Positions 1-8,460 of a DNA stretch of 64,000 nucleotides are shown in pieces. How positions within the stretch are numbered: position 1 is the stretch's first letter; the number at the start of each line of letters is the position of its first letter. This DNA comes from Caballeronia arationis (GTDB lineage: Bacteria > Pseudomonadota > Gammaproteobacteria > Burkholderiales > Burkholderiaceae). The position numbers and the translations under genes are program-made. A model generated the notes under the pieces. The model was not told the DNA's origin, did no database searches, and worked only from the letters and a program-made list of their open reading frames with translations. Location: contig NZ_FCOG02000032.1 in assembly GCF_001544975.2 (NCBI RefSeq), positions 16,101 to 80,100 on the forward strand. The letters run 5' to 3'.

Positions 1-2759
1 AAGACGGCAGCATGAGCAAGTACGACCTCGCGAACTACGTGGCGTCGAAGGTGCAGGACCCGATCAGCCGGATCGACGGCGTCGGCACGGTCACGCTCTT
101 CGGCTCGCAGTACGCGATGCGCGTGTGGCTCGACGCGACCAAGCTGACCAACTACAGCCTGACGCCCGTCGACGTGAAAACCGCGATCACGAACCAGAAC
201 GTGCAGGTGGCGGGCGGCGGTCTCGGCGGCACGCCGTCGGTGCCGGGCCAGATGCTGCAGGCGACCATCACGGAAGCGACGCTGCTGCAGACGCCCGAAC
301 AGTTCGGCGACATCCTGCTGAAGGTGAACCAGGACGGCTCGCAGGTACGCCTGAAGGACGTCGCGCGCATCGAGCTCGGCGGCGAAAACTACAACTTCGA
401 CACGAAGTACAACGGCGCTCCGACGGCCGGCTTCGGTATCCAGCTCGCCACGGGCGCGAACGCGCTGCAGACGGCGAAGCTGGTGCGCCAGAAGATCGAC
501 GACCTGTCGAAGTACTTCCCGCACGGTCTCGTTGTGAAGTACCCGTACGACACGACGCCGTTCGTGAAGCTCTCGATCGAGGAAGTGGTCAAGACGCTGA
601 TCGAAGGTATCGTGCTCGTGTTCCTGGTCATGTACCTGTTCCTGCAGAACCTGCGCGCCACGCTGATCCCGACGATCGCCGTGCCGGTCGTTCTGCTCGG
701 CACGTTCGCGATCATGTCGATCGTCGGCTTCTCGATCAACACGCTCTCGATGTTCGGTCTCGTGCTCGCCATCGGCTTGCTGGTGGACGATGCAATCGTG
801 GTCGTGGAAAACGTCGAGCGGGTGATGGCGGAGGAGGGCTTGTCGCCTCGGGATGCCACCCGCAAGGCGATGGAGCAGATCACCGGCGCGCTGATCGGCG
901 TGGCGCTCGTGCTCTCGGCGGTGTTCGTGCCGGTGGCGTTCTCGGGCGGTTCGGTCGGCGCGATCTACCGGCAGTTCTCGCTCACGATCGTCGCGGCGAT
1001 GGTGCTGTCCGTGCTCGTCGCGCTGATTCTGACGCCGGCACTCTGCGCGACCATTCTCAAGCCGATCCCGCAGGGCCATCACGACGAGAAGACGGGCTTT
1101 TTCGGCTGGTTCAACCGCACTTTCGCGAAGAGCCAGACGAAGTACCACAGCGGCGTCGAACACGTCATCAGGCGCTCGGGCCGCTGGCTCATCATCTACC
1201 TGGTGGTGATCGTCGCGGTGGGCATGCTGTTCATCCGGCTGCCGAAGTCGTTCCTCCCCGACGAAGACCAGGGCACGATGTTCGTGCTCGTCCAGGCGCC
1301 GGTGGGCTCGACGCAGGAGCGCACGGCCAAGGTGCTCGTCGACGTGCAGAACTACCTGCTGAACGACGAGAAGGCGATCGTGGAATCGGTGTTCACGGTG
1401 AACGGCTTCAGCTTCGCGGGCCGCGGCCAGAACTCCGGTCTCGTGTTCGTGCGGATGAAGGATTACGCGCAGCGGCAGGCGAGCAAGGACAAGGTGCAGG
1501 CGCTCGTCGGGCGAATGTTCATGCACTTCGCGGGCTACAAGGACGCGATGGTGTTCCCGGTCAACCCGCCGTCGATTCCCGAACTCGGCACGGCCTCGGG
1601 CTTCGACTTCGAGTTGCAGGACCGGGCGGGCGTCGGCCACGCGAAGCTGATGGAAGCGCGCAACATGCTGCTCGGCATGGCGGCGAAGGATCCGTCGCTC
1701 GCGCAGGTGCGTCCGAACGGCCTGAACGACACGCCGCAGTTCAAGGTCGATATCGACCGCGAGAAGGCAAACGTGCTCGGCGTGACGGCTGCCGACATCG
1801 ACCAGACTTTCTCGATCGCGTGGGCGTCGCAGTACGTGAACAACTTCCTCGACGTCGACAACCGGATCAAGAAGGTCTACGTGCAGGGCGAACCGAGGTT
1901 CCGCATGAACCCCGAAGACCTCAACGCGTGGTACGTGCGCAATGCGTCGGGCGGGATGGTGCCGTTCTCTGCATTCGCCACCGGCCAGTGGATCTTCGGC
2001 TCGCCTAAGCTCGAGCGCTACAACGGCATCTCGGCGGTCGAAATCCAGGGCGCGGCGGCGGCGGGCAAGTCGACCGGCCAGGCGATGACGGCGATCGAGG
2101 CGATTGCTGCGAAGCTGCCGGCGGGTATCGGCTACGAGTGGACAGGGCTGTCGTACCAGGAACGCCAGTCGGGCTCGCAGGCGCCGATCCTGTACGGCAT
2201 CTCGATCCTCGTCGTGTTTCTGTGTCTCGCGGCGCTGTATGAAAGCTGGTCGATTCCGTTCTCGGTGATCATGGTCGTGCCGCTCGGCGTGCTCGGCGCG
2301 CTGCTCGCGGCCACGCTGCGCGGTCTGGAAAACGACGTGTTCTTCCAGGTCGGCCTGTTGACGACGGTGGGTCTGTCGGCGAAGAACGCGATTCTGATCG
2401 TGGAATTCGCCCGCGAGCTGCGCATGCAGGGGATGTCGACGATCGAGGCCGCGGTGGAAGCGGCGCGGCTGCGGCTGCGCCCGATCCTGATGACGTCGCT
2501 CGCGTTCATTCTCGGCGTTCTGCCGCTCGCGATCAGTAACGGCGCGGGCTCGGCGAGCCAGCACGCGATCGGCACAGGCGTGATCGGCGGCATGCTCACG
2601 GCGACCTTCCTTGCCATCTTCATGATCCCGATGTTCTTCGTCGTGATCAGCAAGTTCAGCAAGAGCAAGGACACGCCGACACCGGGCACCTCCGCAGCTA
2701 TCGAAGGCCCGCACGACGGCGGCGGCAGCAACGGCGGCGCGCCCAAGGAAGGACATTGA
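1..2759 (+). CDS. RND multidrug efflux permease, AcrB/MexB family (5' end outside window)
   Basis: This is the inner-membrane proton/drug antiporter of a tripartite RND pump. The frame is open from the window edge, so the coding region continues upstream. The first visible residues (DGSMSKYDLANYVASKVQDP) correspond to roughly residue 150 of the ~1045-residue AcrB family, so the first membrane helix and part of the porter domain are missing. Visible hallmarks are the TM4 acidic pair in GLLVDDAIVVVEN and the TM10 lysine in LSAKNAILIVEF, which together form the proton relay. The hydrophobic helices of both repeats and a Gly/His-rich C-terminal tail are present. The outer-membrane channel gene starts one base after the stop, so the two are one operon; the periplasmic adaptor should lie upstream of the window. 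The family is certain; the substrate range cannot be read from sequence. Confidence 0.95.
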   Translation, partial: DGSMSKYDLANYVASKVQDPISRIDGVGTVTLFGSQYAMRVWLDATKLTNYSLTPVDVKTAITNQNVQVAGGGLGGTPSVPGQMLQATITEATLLQTPEQFGDILLKVNQDGSQVRLKDVARIELGGENYNFDTKYNGAPTAGFGIQLATGANALQTAKLVRQKIDDLSKYFPHGLVVKYPYDTTPFVKLSIEEVVKTLIEGIVLVFLVMYLFLQNLRATLIPTIAVPVVLLGTFAIMSIVGFSINTLSMFGLVLAIGLLVDDAIVVVENVERVMAEEGLSPRDATRKAMEQITGALIGVALVLSAVFVPVAFSGGSVGAIYRQFSLTIVAAMVLSVLVALILTPALCATILKPIPQGHHDEKTGFFGWFNRTFAKSQTKYHSGVEHVIRRSGRWLIIYLVVIVAVGMLFIRLPKSFLPDEDQGTMFVLVQAPVGSTQERTAKVLVDVQNYLLNDEKAIVESVFTVNGFSFAGRGQNSGLVFVRMKDYAQRQASKDKVQALVGRMFMHFAGYKDAMVFPVNPPSIPELGTASGFDFELQDRAGVGHAKLMEARNMLLGMAAKDPSLAQVRPNGLNDTPQFKVDIDREKANVLGVTAADIDQTFSIAWASQYVNNFLDVDNRIKKVYVQGEPRFRMNPEDLNAWYVRNASGGMVPFSAFATGQWIFGSPKLERYNGISAVEIQGAAAAGKSTGQAMTAIEAIAAKLPAGIGYEWTGLSYQERQSGSQAPILYGISILVVFLCLAALYESWSIPFSVIMVVPLGVLGALLAATLRGLENDVFFQVGLLTTVGLSAKNAILIVEFARELRMQGMSTIEAAVEAARLRLRPILMTSLAFILGVLPLAISNGAGSASQHAIGTGVIGGMLTATFLAIFMIPMFFVVISKFSKSKDTPTPGTSAAIEGPHDGGGSNGGAPKEGH

Positions 2760-2760
2760 A

Positions 2761-4395
2761 ATGCTTAGACAATCTTTGATGGCGACAGCCGTCGCCGCAG
2801 CGCTCTCGGTGCTCGTGGCCGGCTGCACGTTCGAGCCGAAGTATGAGCGGCCGGCCGAGCCCGTCACGTCGACGTTCCCCGAAGGCGGCATCTACAGCAA
2901 CCAGCCGACTTCGTCGTCGACTGCGAGCAACGGTCGCACGGCGAACGACCTGGCGGCGCCCGACATCGGCTGGCGTGATTTCTTCGCCGATACGCGGTTG
3001 CAGGGCATCGTCGAACTTGCGCTGAAGAATAACCGTGACCTGCGCGTCTCGGTGCTGAACGTCGAGGCGGCGCGCGCGCAGTACCAGATCACGCGCGCGG
3101 CGCTGCTCCCGACGCTCGATGCGGTCGCGAGCCAGAGCAAGCAGCGCACGCCGAAGGACCTGTCGTTCTTTAACCAGACGATCTCGAACACGTATTCGGT
3201 CGGGCTCAACGCGTCGTGGGAAATCGACTTCTTCGGGCGCATCCGCAGCCTGAAGGACCAGGCGCTCGCGCAGTATCTGTCGACGGCCGAATCGCGCAAG
3301 GCGGCGGAGATCGCGCTGGTGTCGTCGGTGGCAGACCAGTATCTGCAGATGCTTGCCGTCGACGATCTCCTGACCGTCACGCGCAACACACTGAAGACGG
3401 CCGAGGATTCGTACCGCATCACGAAGCTGCAGTACGACAACGGCGTGGGCTCGGAACTTGACGAGCGTCAGGCGGAAGGCGTCGTCGAGCAGGCGCGCGC
3501 GAATCTGCAGACGGAACTGCGTCTGCGGGCGCAGGCGGAAAACGCGCTGGTGCTGCTCGTTGGCGAGCCGTTGCCGGACGACCTCCCGACCGGTCTCCCG
3601 CTCGACAGCCAGAATCTGCTGTCCGACATTCCGGCCGGATTGCCGTCCGATCTGCTCGTACGCCGCCCCGACATCGCGGCGGCCGAGCAGTCGCTCCTCG
3701 CGGCGAACGCGAACATCGGCGCGGCGCGCGCGGCGTTCTTCCCGCGCGTTTCGCTGACGGGCAGCTTCGGCACGCTGTCGCCGACGCTCGGCGGCCTGTT
3801 CAAGCCGGGCTCGGCGGCGTGGTCGTTTGCGCCGCAGATTTCGGTGCCGATCTTCGAAGGCGGCGCGAACGTCGCCAACCTCGATCTGGCGCAGGTGCAG
3901 AAGCGCATCGAGATCGCGAACTACGAGAAGGCGATTCAGAACGCGTTCCGCGAAGTGGCGGACGGGCTCGCCGCGCGCGGCACTTTCGACGACCAGATCA
4001 AGGCGCTCGAACGCTTCACGAATTCGCAGAGCCGTCGGCTGGAACTGTCGGACCTGCGGTATCGGAACGGCGTCGACAGTTATCTCGCGGTGCTGACTGC
4101 GCAGACCGATCTGTACAGCGCGCAGCAGTTGCTGATCAACGCGCGGCTGCAGCGGCTGACAAATCTCGTCGACCTGTATCAGTTCCTCGGCGGCGGGTGG
4201 ATCGAGCATGCGGGCGATCAGCCGCGTCCGGCCGATGCACCGGTCGACTATGGTTCGACGGCGCCGGCTGCGGTTCCGGCTTCGGGGGCTGTGGCTGCGT
4301 CGTCGGCGACGGTGTCGCAGATGACGCCCGTCGGTCGACCGCTGCCCCGCGCGCCGCAAACCGAAACGCCTCAAAAGGCCAGCGCGCCGGGCTGA
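2761..4395 (+). CDS. RND efflux outer-membrane channel lipoprotein, NodT/OprM family
   Basis: This 544-residue protein is the TolC-like outer-membrane exit duct of the RND pump. A lipoprotein signal peptide ends in LVAGC with the acylated cysteine at residue 22. Two outer-membrane efflux repeats follow, with typical motifs such as SWEIDFFGRIRS and LLVRRPDIAAAEQ. The C-terminal ~60 residues are a low-complexity Pro/Ala/Ser extension beyond the usual OprM end. The ATG follows the permease stop by one base, so translation is probably coupled. A strong terminator follows, making this the last gene of the pump operon. Gene names such as oprM, oprB or oprA differ between Burkholderia pumps, so none is assigned. 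Confidence 0.95.
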   Translation: MLRQSLMATAVAAALSVLVAGCTFEPKYERPAEPVTSTFPEGGIYSNQPTSSSTASNGRTANDLAAPDIGWRDFFADTRLQGIVELALKNNRDLRVSVLNVEAARAQYQITRAALLPTLDAVASQSKQRTPKDLSFFNQTISNTYSVGLNASWEIDFFGRIRSLKDQALAQYLSTAESRKAAEIALVSSVADQYLQMLAVDDLLTVTRNTLKTAEDSYRITKLQYDNGVGSELDERQAEGVVEQARANLQTELRLRAQAENALVLLVGEPLPDDLPTGLPLDSQNLLSDIPAGLPSDLLVRRPDIAAAEQSLLAANANIGAARAAFFPRVSLTGSFGTLSPTLGGLFKPGSAAWSFAPQISVPIFEGGANVANLDLAQVQKRIEIANYEKAIQNAFREVADGLAARGTFDDQIKALERFTNSQSRRLELSDLRYRNGVDSYLAVLTAQTDLYSAQQLLINARLQRLTNLVDLYQFLGGGWIEHAGDQPRPADAPVDYGSTAPAAVPASGAVAASSATVSQMTPVGRPLPRAPQTETPQKASAPG

Positions 4396-4414
4396 TTAGC
4401 CGGACGCTGAAGAC

Positions 4415-4451
4415 AAAAACCGCAGTCTCGAAAGAAGCTGCGGTTTTTTTT
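4415..4451. terminator. Bidirectional rho-independent terminator after the efflux operon
   Basis: An 11-bp perfect stem (AAAAACCGCAG at 4415-4425 pairing with CTGCGGTTTTT at 4438-4448) is followed by a run of eight T on the plus strand ending at 4451. The mirrored A-run makes it work on the minus strand too. It sits between the convergent efflux channel gene and the phosphatase gene. Confidence 0.9.
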
Positions 4452-4476
4452 GACCTTCAACCAGACGTGGCGTCGT

Positions 4477-6582
4477 TTAAATCCCGATCGCTCCGCCGTC
4501 GTCCTTCGTGATGAAGATCGTCGCCGAGCGCGGACGCGCCGTGCTCGCCGCGTTGCCCTGGCTATCCGGCCAATGGCTCGTGAGCTTCGAAGCCGTGCCG
4601 CCTTCGCCCGGATGCTGGATGTTCACCATCAGCGTCTTGTTGTCGGGCGTCATCGCGATGCCGGTCAGCTCGCATTCCTTCGGTCCGACCAGAAAACGCC
4701 GCAGATTCTGCTCGCCCGGATTCGCGCCCTTGAACGTCGCCGTGCCTCCGCCCGCAGTGATCGCGCCGCCGTCGCCGACCTGACCCGGCGTCGCCGCGAG
4801 CAGCATGCAGTTCGTCGTCGACGTGTACGCGCCGTCGTCGGTTTCGATCCACAGCACGCCGCGCGAGTCGAACCAGAGGCCGTCGGGGCTCGAGAAGTCG
4901 TTGTTGTCGGTGAGCGCCGAGAGGTTGTAGCCCGGCGCCTCCGCCGACGGCGAGCCGAAGAGATACACGTCCCACTGGAACTGCGTCGCGTCGGCGCGCG
5001 AGTTCGCTTCGCGCCAGCGCACGATATGTCCGTTGACGTTGCCCGGACGCGGATTCGCGGCATCGGTCGCGCTTTGCGGACGCACGGCGCTCGTGCCGTT
5101 CGTGAGCGTCACGTAGACCTCGCCGTTCGTCGGATGCACGGCCGTCCACTCCGGCCGGTCCATCTTCGTCGCGCCTACGATGTCCGCTGCGAGTCGCGTG
5201 TCGATGAGGATGTCGGCGTCGCTAGCGAACGATGCGAGCGCGGGATTCGAGGTCGAGAGCGCGACCCAGCTGCCGGTGCCGTCCGCGTTGAACTTCGCGA
5301 CGTAGAGCGTGCCTTCGTTCAGATACGTCGCGCCGGCGGCGCGGCCCTTGTCGGCGGCGGACCACGGCGCCTTCGACACGAACTTGTAGATGTACTCGTT
5401 GCGGCTGTCGTCGCCCATGTAGAAGACGAGCGGCTGGCCTTCCACCGGGTTCGCCGGCTGGCAGCCCTCGTGTCCGAAGCGGCCGAGCGCGGTGCGCTTG
5501 ACGGGCGTCGAGGCCGGATCGAACGGATCGATTTCGACCACCCAGCCGAACGTGTTCGCGATGTTGCGATAGTCGGCGGAACCATCGACGGCGGCCGTCG
5601 ACGACGTGTCCCAGCGGCGGTACAGGTCGCCCTCGGGCGTGCTCCAGCCATAGTTGCCCGACTGGCCGGTCTTCACGCCGTAGCGGTCGAGGCTTTTAGC
5701 ATCGGTGCGCGCGGTGTCGGTGGCGGCGCGCTTGAAGTAGCCGGCCCAGTTTTCTTCGCACGTGAGATACGTGCCCCACGGCGTGTAGCCGTTCGCGCAG
5801 TTGTTGACGGTGCCGCGCGTCGCCGCGCCGTCGGCGGCGTAGAGCGTCTTCATGCGCGCCGAACCGGCGGCCGGTCCTTCGATCGCGAAGCGGCTGGCCG
5901 CCGTGAGCCGCCGGTTCAGACGCGAGGCGCGCACGTATTGCAGCGCATTGCCGGTCGCGCGCTTCAGTTCCAGCACGGAGACGCCGTGACAGTTCACTTC
6001 CTTGTCGACTTCGGCGGCGGGGCGCGCGCCTGCGACCGTCGTCGGACCGGCTGCGTGCAGGTACGCCTGCGTGATGTTCTCGTGGTTCACGCAAAGCACG
6101 CCGCGGTCCGAGCGAGAGGCGGCGTAAGTGCCGTCGTCGGCCAGACCGAAGAAGTGCATGCCGTCGTGATGGTCGCCCGCGCGGCGGTCGTAGGATTCGC
6201 CCGTCTCGGCGCCGTTGCCGGACCAGCTCGCATCGCCGAACTGCTGCGGATCGCCGAGCGCGTACAGCACGCCGACGCTGTAGCCCGCTGGCACCTTCAC
6301 GATGTCGTCGAGGCTGTGGCCCACGGCGCTGAAATTGAGCGCGGCCTTCGTGACGGGCGGCGTGGCCGGCGTGGCGGGATTGTCGCTGGAACTGCCGCCG
6401 CAAGCGGAGAGCGAGAACGAGCCGAACAGCGCGGCCGTCGTCGCCGACAAGCCGCCGATCACCGTCTGCCGGCGGGTCAGGCGGGCGTTCAGAATGTCGG
6501 TGAAATGAAAGTTAGCGCTAGGGTTGTCGTCGTCGGGTTCGGTGTAGGTCTCGGGCTTGTGGGCGTAGCGGTTCTTGCTCAT
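4477..6582 (-). CDS. PhoX-family (DUF839) Tat-exported phosphatase
   Basis: This 701-residue protein matches the PhoX family of alkaline phosphatases, which are Ca/Fe-dependent phosphomonoesterases that release phosphate outside the inner membrane. The N-terminus carries a twin-arginine signal (TRRQTVIGG, about residues 36-44) before a hydrophobic stretch ending in SLSACGG, so export should be by Tat; the cysteine could also be lipidated. Recognisable segments are VNHENITQAYL, GTYLTCEENWAGYF and ETDDGAYTSTTNCMLLAATPGQ. Length fits the family (~650-720). The gene is monocistronic and convergent with the efflux operon. I looked upstream for tandem Pho-box heptamers and found none convincing, so phosphate control is not supported by sequence here. 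Confidence 0.9.
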   Translation of the reverse strand: MSKNRYAHKPETYTEPDDDNPSANFHFTDILNARLTRRQTVIGGLSATTAALFGSFSLSACGGSSSDNPATPATPPVTKAALNFSAVGHSLDDIVKVPAGYSVGVLYALGDPQQFGDASWSGNGAETGESYDRRAGDHHDGMHFFGLADDGTYAASRSDRGVLCVNHENITQAYLHAAGPTTVAGARPAAEVDKEVNCHGVSVLELKRATGNALQYVRASRLNRRLTAASRFAIEGPAAGSARMKTLYAADGAATRGTVNNCANGYTPWGTYLTCEENWAGYFKRAATDTARTDAKSLDRYGVKTGQSGNYGWSTPEGDLYRRWDTSSTAAVDGSADYRNIANTFGWVVEIDPFDPASTPVKRTALGRFGHEGCQPANPVEGQPLVFYMGDDSRNEYIYKFVSKAPWSAADKGRAAGATYLNEGTLYVAKFNADGTGSWVALSTSNPALASFASDADILIDTRLAADIVGATKMDRPEWTAVHPTNGEVYVTLTNGTSAVRPQSATDAANPRPGNVNGHIVRWREANSRADATQFQWDVYLFGSPSAEAPGYNLSALTDNNDFSSPDGLWFDSRGVLWIETDDGAYTSTTNCMLLAATPGQVGDGGAITAGGGTATFKGANPGEQNLRRFLVGPKECELTGIAMTPDNKTLMVNIQHPGEGGTASKLTSHWPDSQGNAASTARPRSATIFITKDDGGAIGI

Positions 6583-6686
6583 TGTGGATTTTCCGAGGGG
6601 GAGAAGAATCCACGAATGTAGGCTGTCTGTATGGAAATATTATTACAAAGTACTTTCTCGTTTATCGGGTTTGCGCCAAACGCAAA

Positions 6687-6710
6687 ACGCCGCGACTTTC
6701 GTCGCGGCGT
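6687..6710 (-). terminator. Terminator of the purine permease gene
   Basis: A 10-bp perfect stem (ACGCCGCGAC / GTCGCGGCGT) with a 4-base loop lies 30 bases beyond the permease stop. On the minus strand it is followed by TTTTGCGTTT, fitting a rho-independent terminator. Confidence 0.75.
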
Positions 6711-6739
6711 CTCCGTTTCACTCGATCACTGTTGCGGCT

Positions 6740-8113
6740 TTACTTCGCTTCCGTTGCCGTCCCGTCGAAATCATGACCCGCATTGCGAATCTCGCGATGC
6801 GCATCGCGTTCCTTTCTCACGCCGTTGAAAATGATGTTCAGCACCACCGCCGACACCGATGCCAGCAGAATCCCGCTATGCAGAATCGGTTCGAGCGCAT
6901 GCGGCAGTTGCGAGAAGAACTTCGGTGCGACGACCGGCACCATACCGAGGCCGATGCTCACCGCGACGATGAACAGATTGTGGTGGTTCTTCACGAAGTC
7001 CACTTTTGACAGCACCTTGATGCCGTTCGCCGCCACCATCCCGAACATCACGATGCCCGCGCCGCCGAGCACGAACGGCGGCACCGAGGCGACCACCTGC
7101 GCCATCTTCGGAAAGAGCCCAAGCACCACGAGGATCACGCCGCCCGTCGCGCAGACGAAGCGGCTCTTCACGCCCGTCACGCCGATCAGCCCGACGTTCT
7201 GCGAGAACGACGTATGCGGGAACGAGTTGAAGATGCCGCCGATCAGCGTGCCGAGTCCGTCGACGCGCAGTCCGCGCACGAGCGCCTTCTGGTCGACCGG
7301 ACGTTCCACCAGGTCGCCGACCGCGAGGAACATGCCGGTGGATTCGATGAAGGTGACGAACATCACGATGATCATCGTCGCGATCGAGAGCGGGTCGAAG
7401 TGCGGCAGGCCGAAGTGGAACGGCAGCACGACGCCGACCCACGGTGCGTGCGCGACGCTGTCCATGTTGACGAGGCCGAGCGTCGCCGCGATCGCGAAGC
7501 CCGCGACCATCCCGAGCAGCACCGAGATGTTCGCGATGAAGCCGCGCATGAACTTGTTGATGAGCAGGATCAGCATCAGCACGACGAGCGACAGCAGCAG
7601 GTACACGGGATTGCCGTAGTCCGGATTGCCGACGCCACCCGCCGCCCAGTTGATCCCGACGCCCATCAGCGAGAGCCCGATCACCGCGATCACGGTGCCG
7701 ACCACGACTGGCGGGAAGAAGCGCAGCAGCTTGCCGATCATCGGCGCGAGCACGATGCCGACGACACCCGCCGCGATCGTCGAGCCGAACACGTCGAGGA
7801 TGCCGAGGCTCGGATTCGTGCCGATCGCGACCATCGGGCCAACGGCGGCGAACGTGCAGCCCATGATCACCGGCAGGCGAATGCCGAAGATCCAGAGGCC
7901 GAGCGTCTGAATCAGCGTGGCGATGCCGCACGAGAACAGGTCGGCGCTGATGAGGAACGCGATCTGGTCCTTCGGCAGGTTCATCGCGGCGCCGAGGATC
8001 AGCGGAACCGCGACCGCGCCCGCGTACATCACGAGAACGTGCTGAATGCCCAGCGTGAGCAATTGTCCGGTGGGTAGCCGCTCGTCGCAGGGATGTACGG
8101 TGTTCGAAGCCAT
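6740..8113 (-). CDS. NCS2 family xanthine/uracil-type permease
   Basis: This 457-residue inner-membrane proton symporter of the NCS2 (nucleobase-cation symporter 2) family takes up purines such as xanthine or uric acid. It opens with the characteristic LGIQHVLVMYAGAVAVPLILG and has about 14 hydrophobic segments. The substrate-site glutamate region FIESTGMFLAVGDLVERP and the NSFPHTSFSQNVG segment are typical of xanthine/urate members rather than UraA. The start is well placed, with AGGAGA 7 bases upstream. A terminator follows the gene, so it is monocistronic. Purine catabolism (xdhAB) is elsewhere in the window at 51.6 kb, consistent with but not proof of a purine substrate. Confidence 0.9.
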   Translation of the reverse strand: MASNTVHPCDERLPTGQLLTLGIQHVLVMYAGAVAVPLILGAAMNLPKDQIAFLISADLFSCGIATLIQTLGLWIFGIRLPVIMGCTFAAVGPMVAIGTNPSLGILDVFGSTIAAGVVGIVLAPMIGKLLRFFPPVVVGTVIAVIGLSLMGVGINWAAGGVGNPDYGNPVYLLLSLVVLMLILLINKFMRGFIANISVLLGMVAGFAIAATLGLVNMDSVAHAPWVGVVLPFHFGLPHFDPLSIATMIIVMFVTFIESTGMFLAVGDLVERPVDQKALVRGLRVDGLGTLIGGIFNSFPHTSFSQNVGLIGVTGVKSRFVCATGGVILVVLGLFPKMAQVVASVPPFVLGGAGIVMFGMVAANGIKVLSKVDFVKNHHNLFIVAVSIGLGMVPVVAPKFFSQLPHALEPILHSGILLASVSAVVLNIIFNGVRKERDAHREIRNAGHDFDGTATEAK

Positions 8114-8460
8114 ATGCTGTCTCCTGATTGCTGTTCTGATTGAGTGGCATCAAAGGTAAGCGCCACAAAAAGGCTCAACAAGACTGCGTGGCTCTATACG
8201 TCGCGTTCGCCAGGCGATATGCGAAACGCTTCGAAGGATCGGGGTGATCGGTCCGAAGCCCTTGCTGCAAGGGGCTTGACGCACATCGCCCGATATTTGT
8301 CGCGCGGCATAAGGCCACGATCTTGTGCGCGTCGTTATGATGTTTATCCGTCCGCCGATATAGGTCGTTTTCGATCACTCGTGCGGAGACGGCGGGTTAA
8401 CCCGCGCTTCTGCGGGCTTTCCCTTATCTTTTCGACCGCGCTCATTGGACCTCGACTCCC
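8114..8460. promoter_or_regulatory. Divergent intergenic region with competing stem-loops before the kinase gene
   Basis: This 347-bp stretch separates the divergent permease and kinase genes and holds no gene I recognise. It contains a near-perfect hairpin at 8256-8277 (AAGCCCTTG / CAAGGGGCTT, one bulge), a perfect 14-bp palindrome GCGGGTTAACCCGC at 8392-8405, and a second hairpin that reuses its right arm (CCCGC 8401-8405 with GCGGG 8412-8416). The last two cannot form together and lie 45 bases before the kinase start, so they could be an operator or an attenuator-like switch. This is inference only. Confidence 0.4.

Noticed and set aside
4450..6621. A 723-codon open frame opposite the PhoX gene
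   Set aside because: Arg/Ala/Val-rich with no domain; it is the antisense of a clear Tat-exported phosphatase. Such antisense frames are common in GC-rich DNA and recur opposite most genes here.
6583..6660. A Pho box upstream of the PhoX-type gene
   Set aside because: The CTGTCTGTAT stretch is only half-matching and there is no second heptamer at the right spacing.
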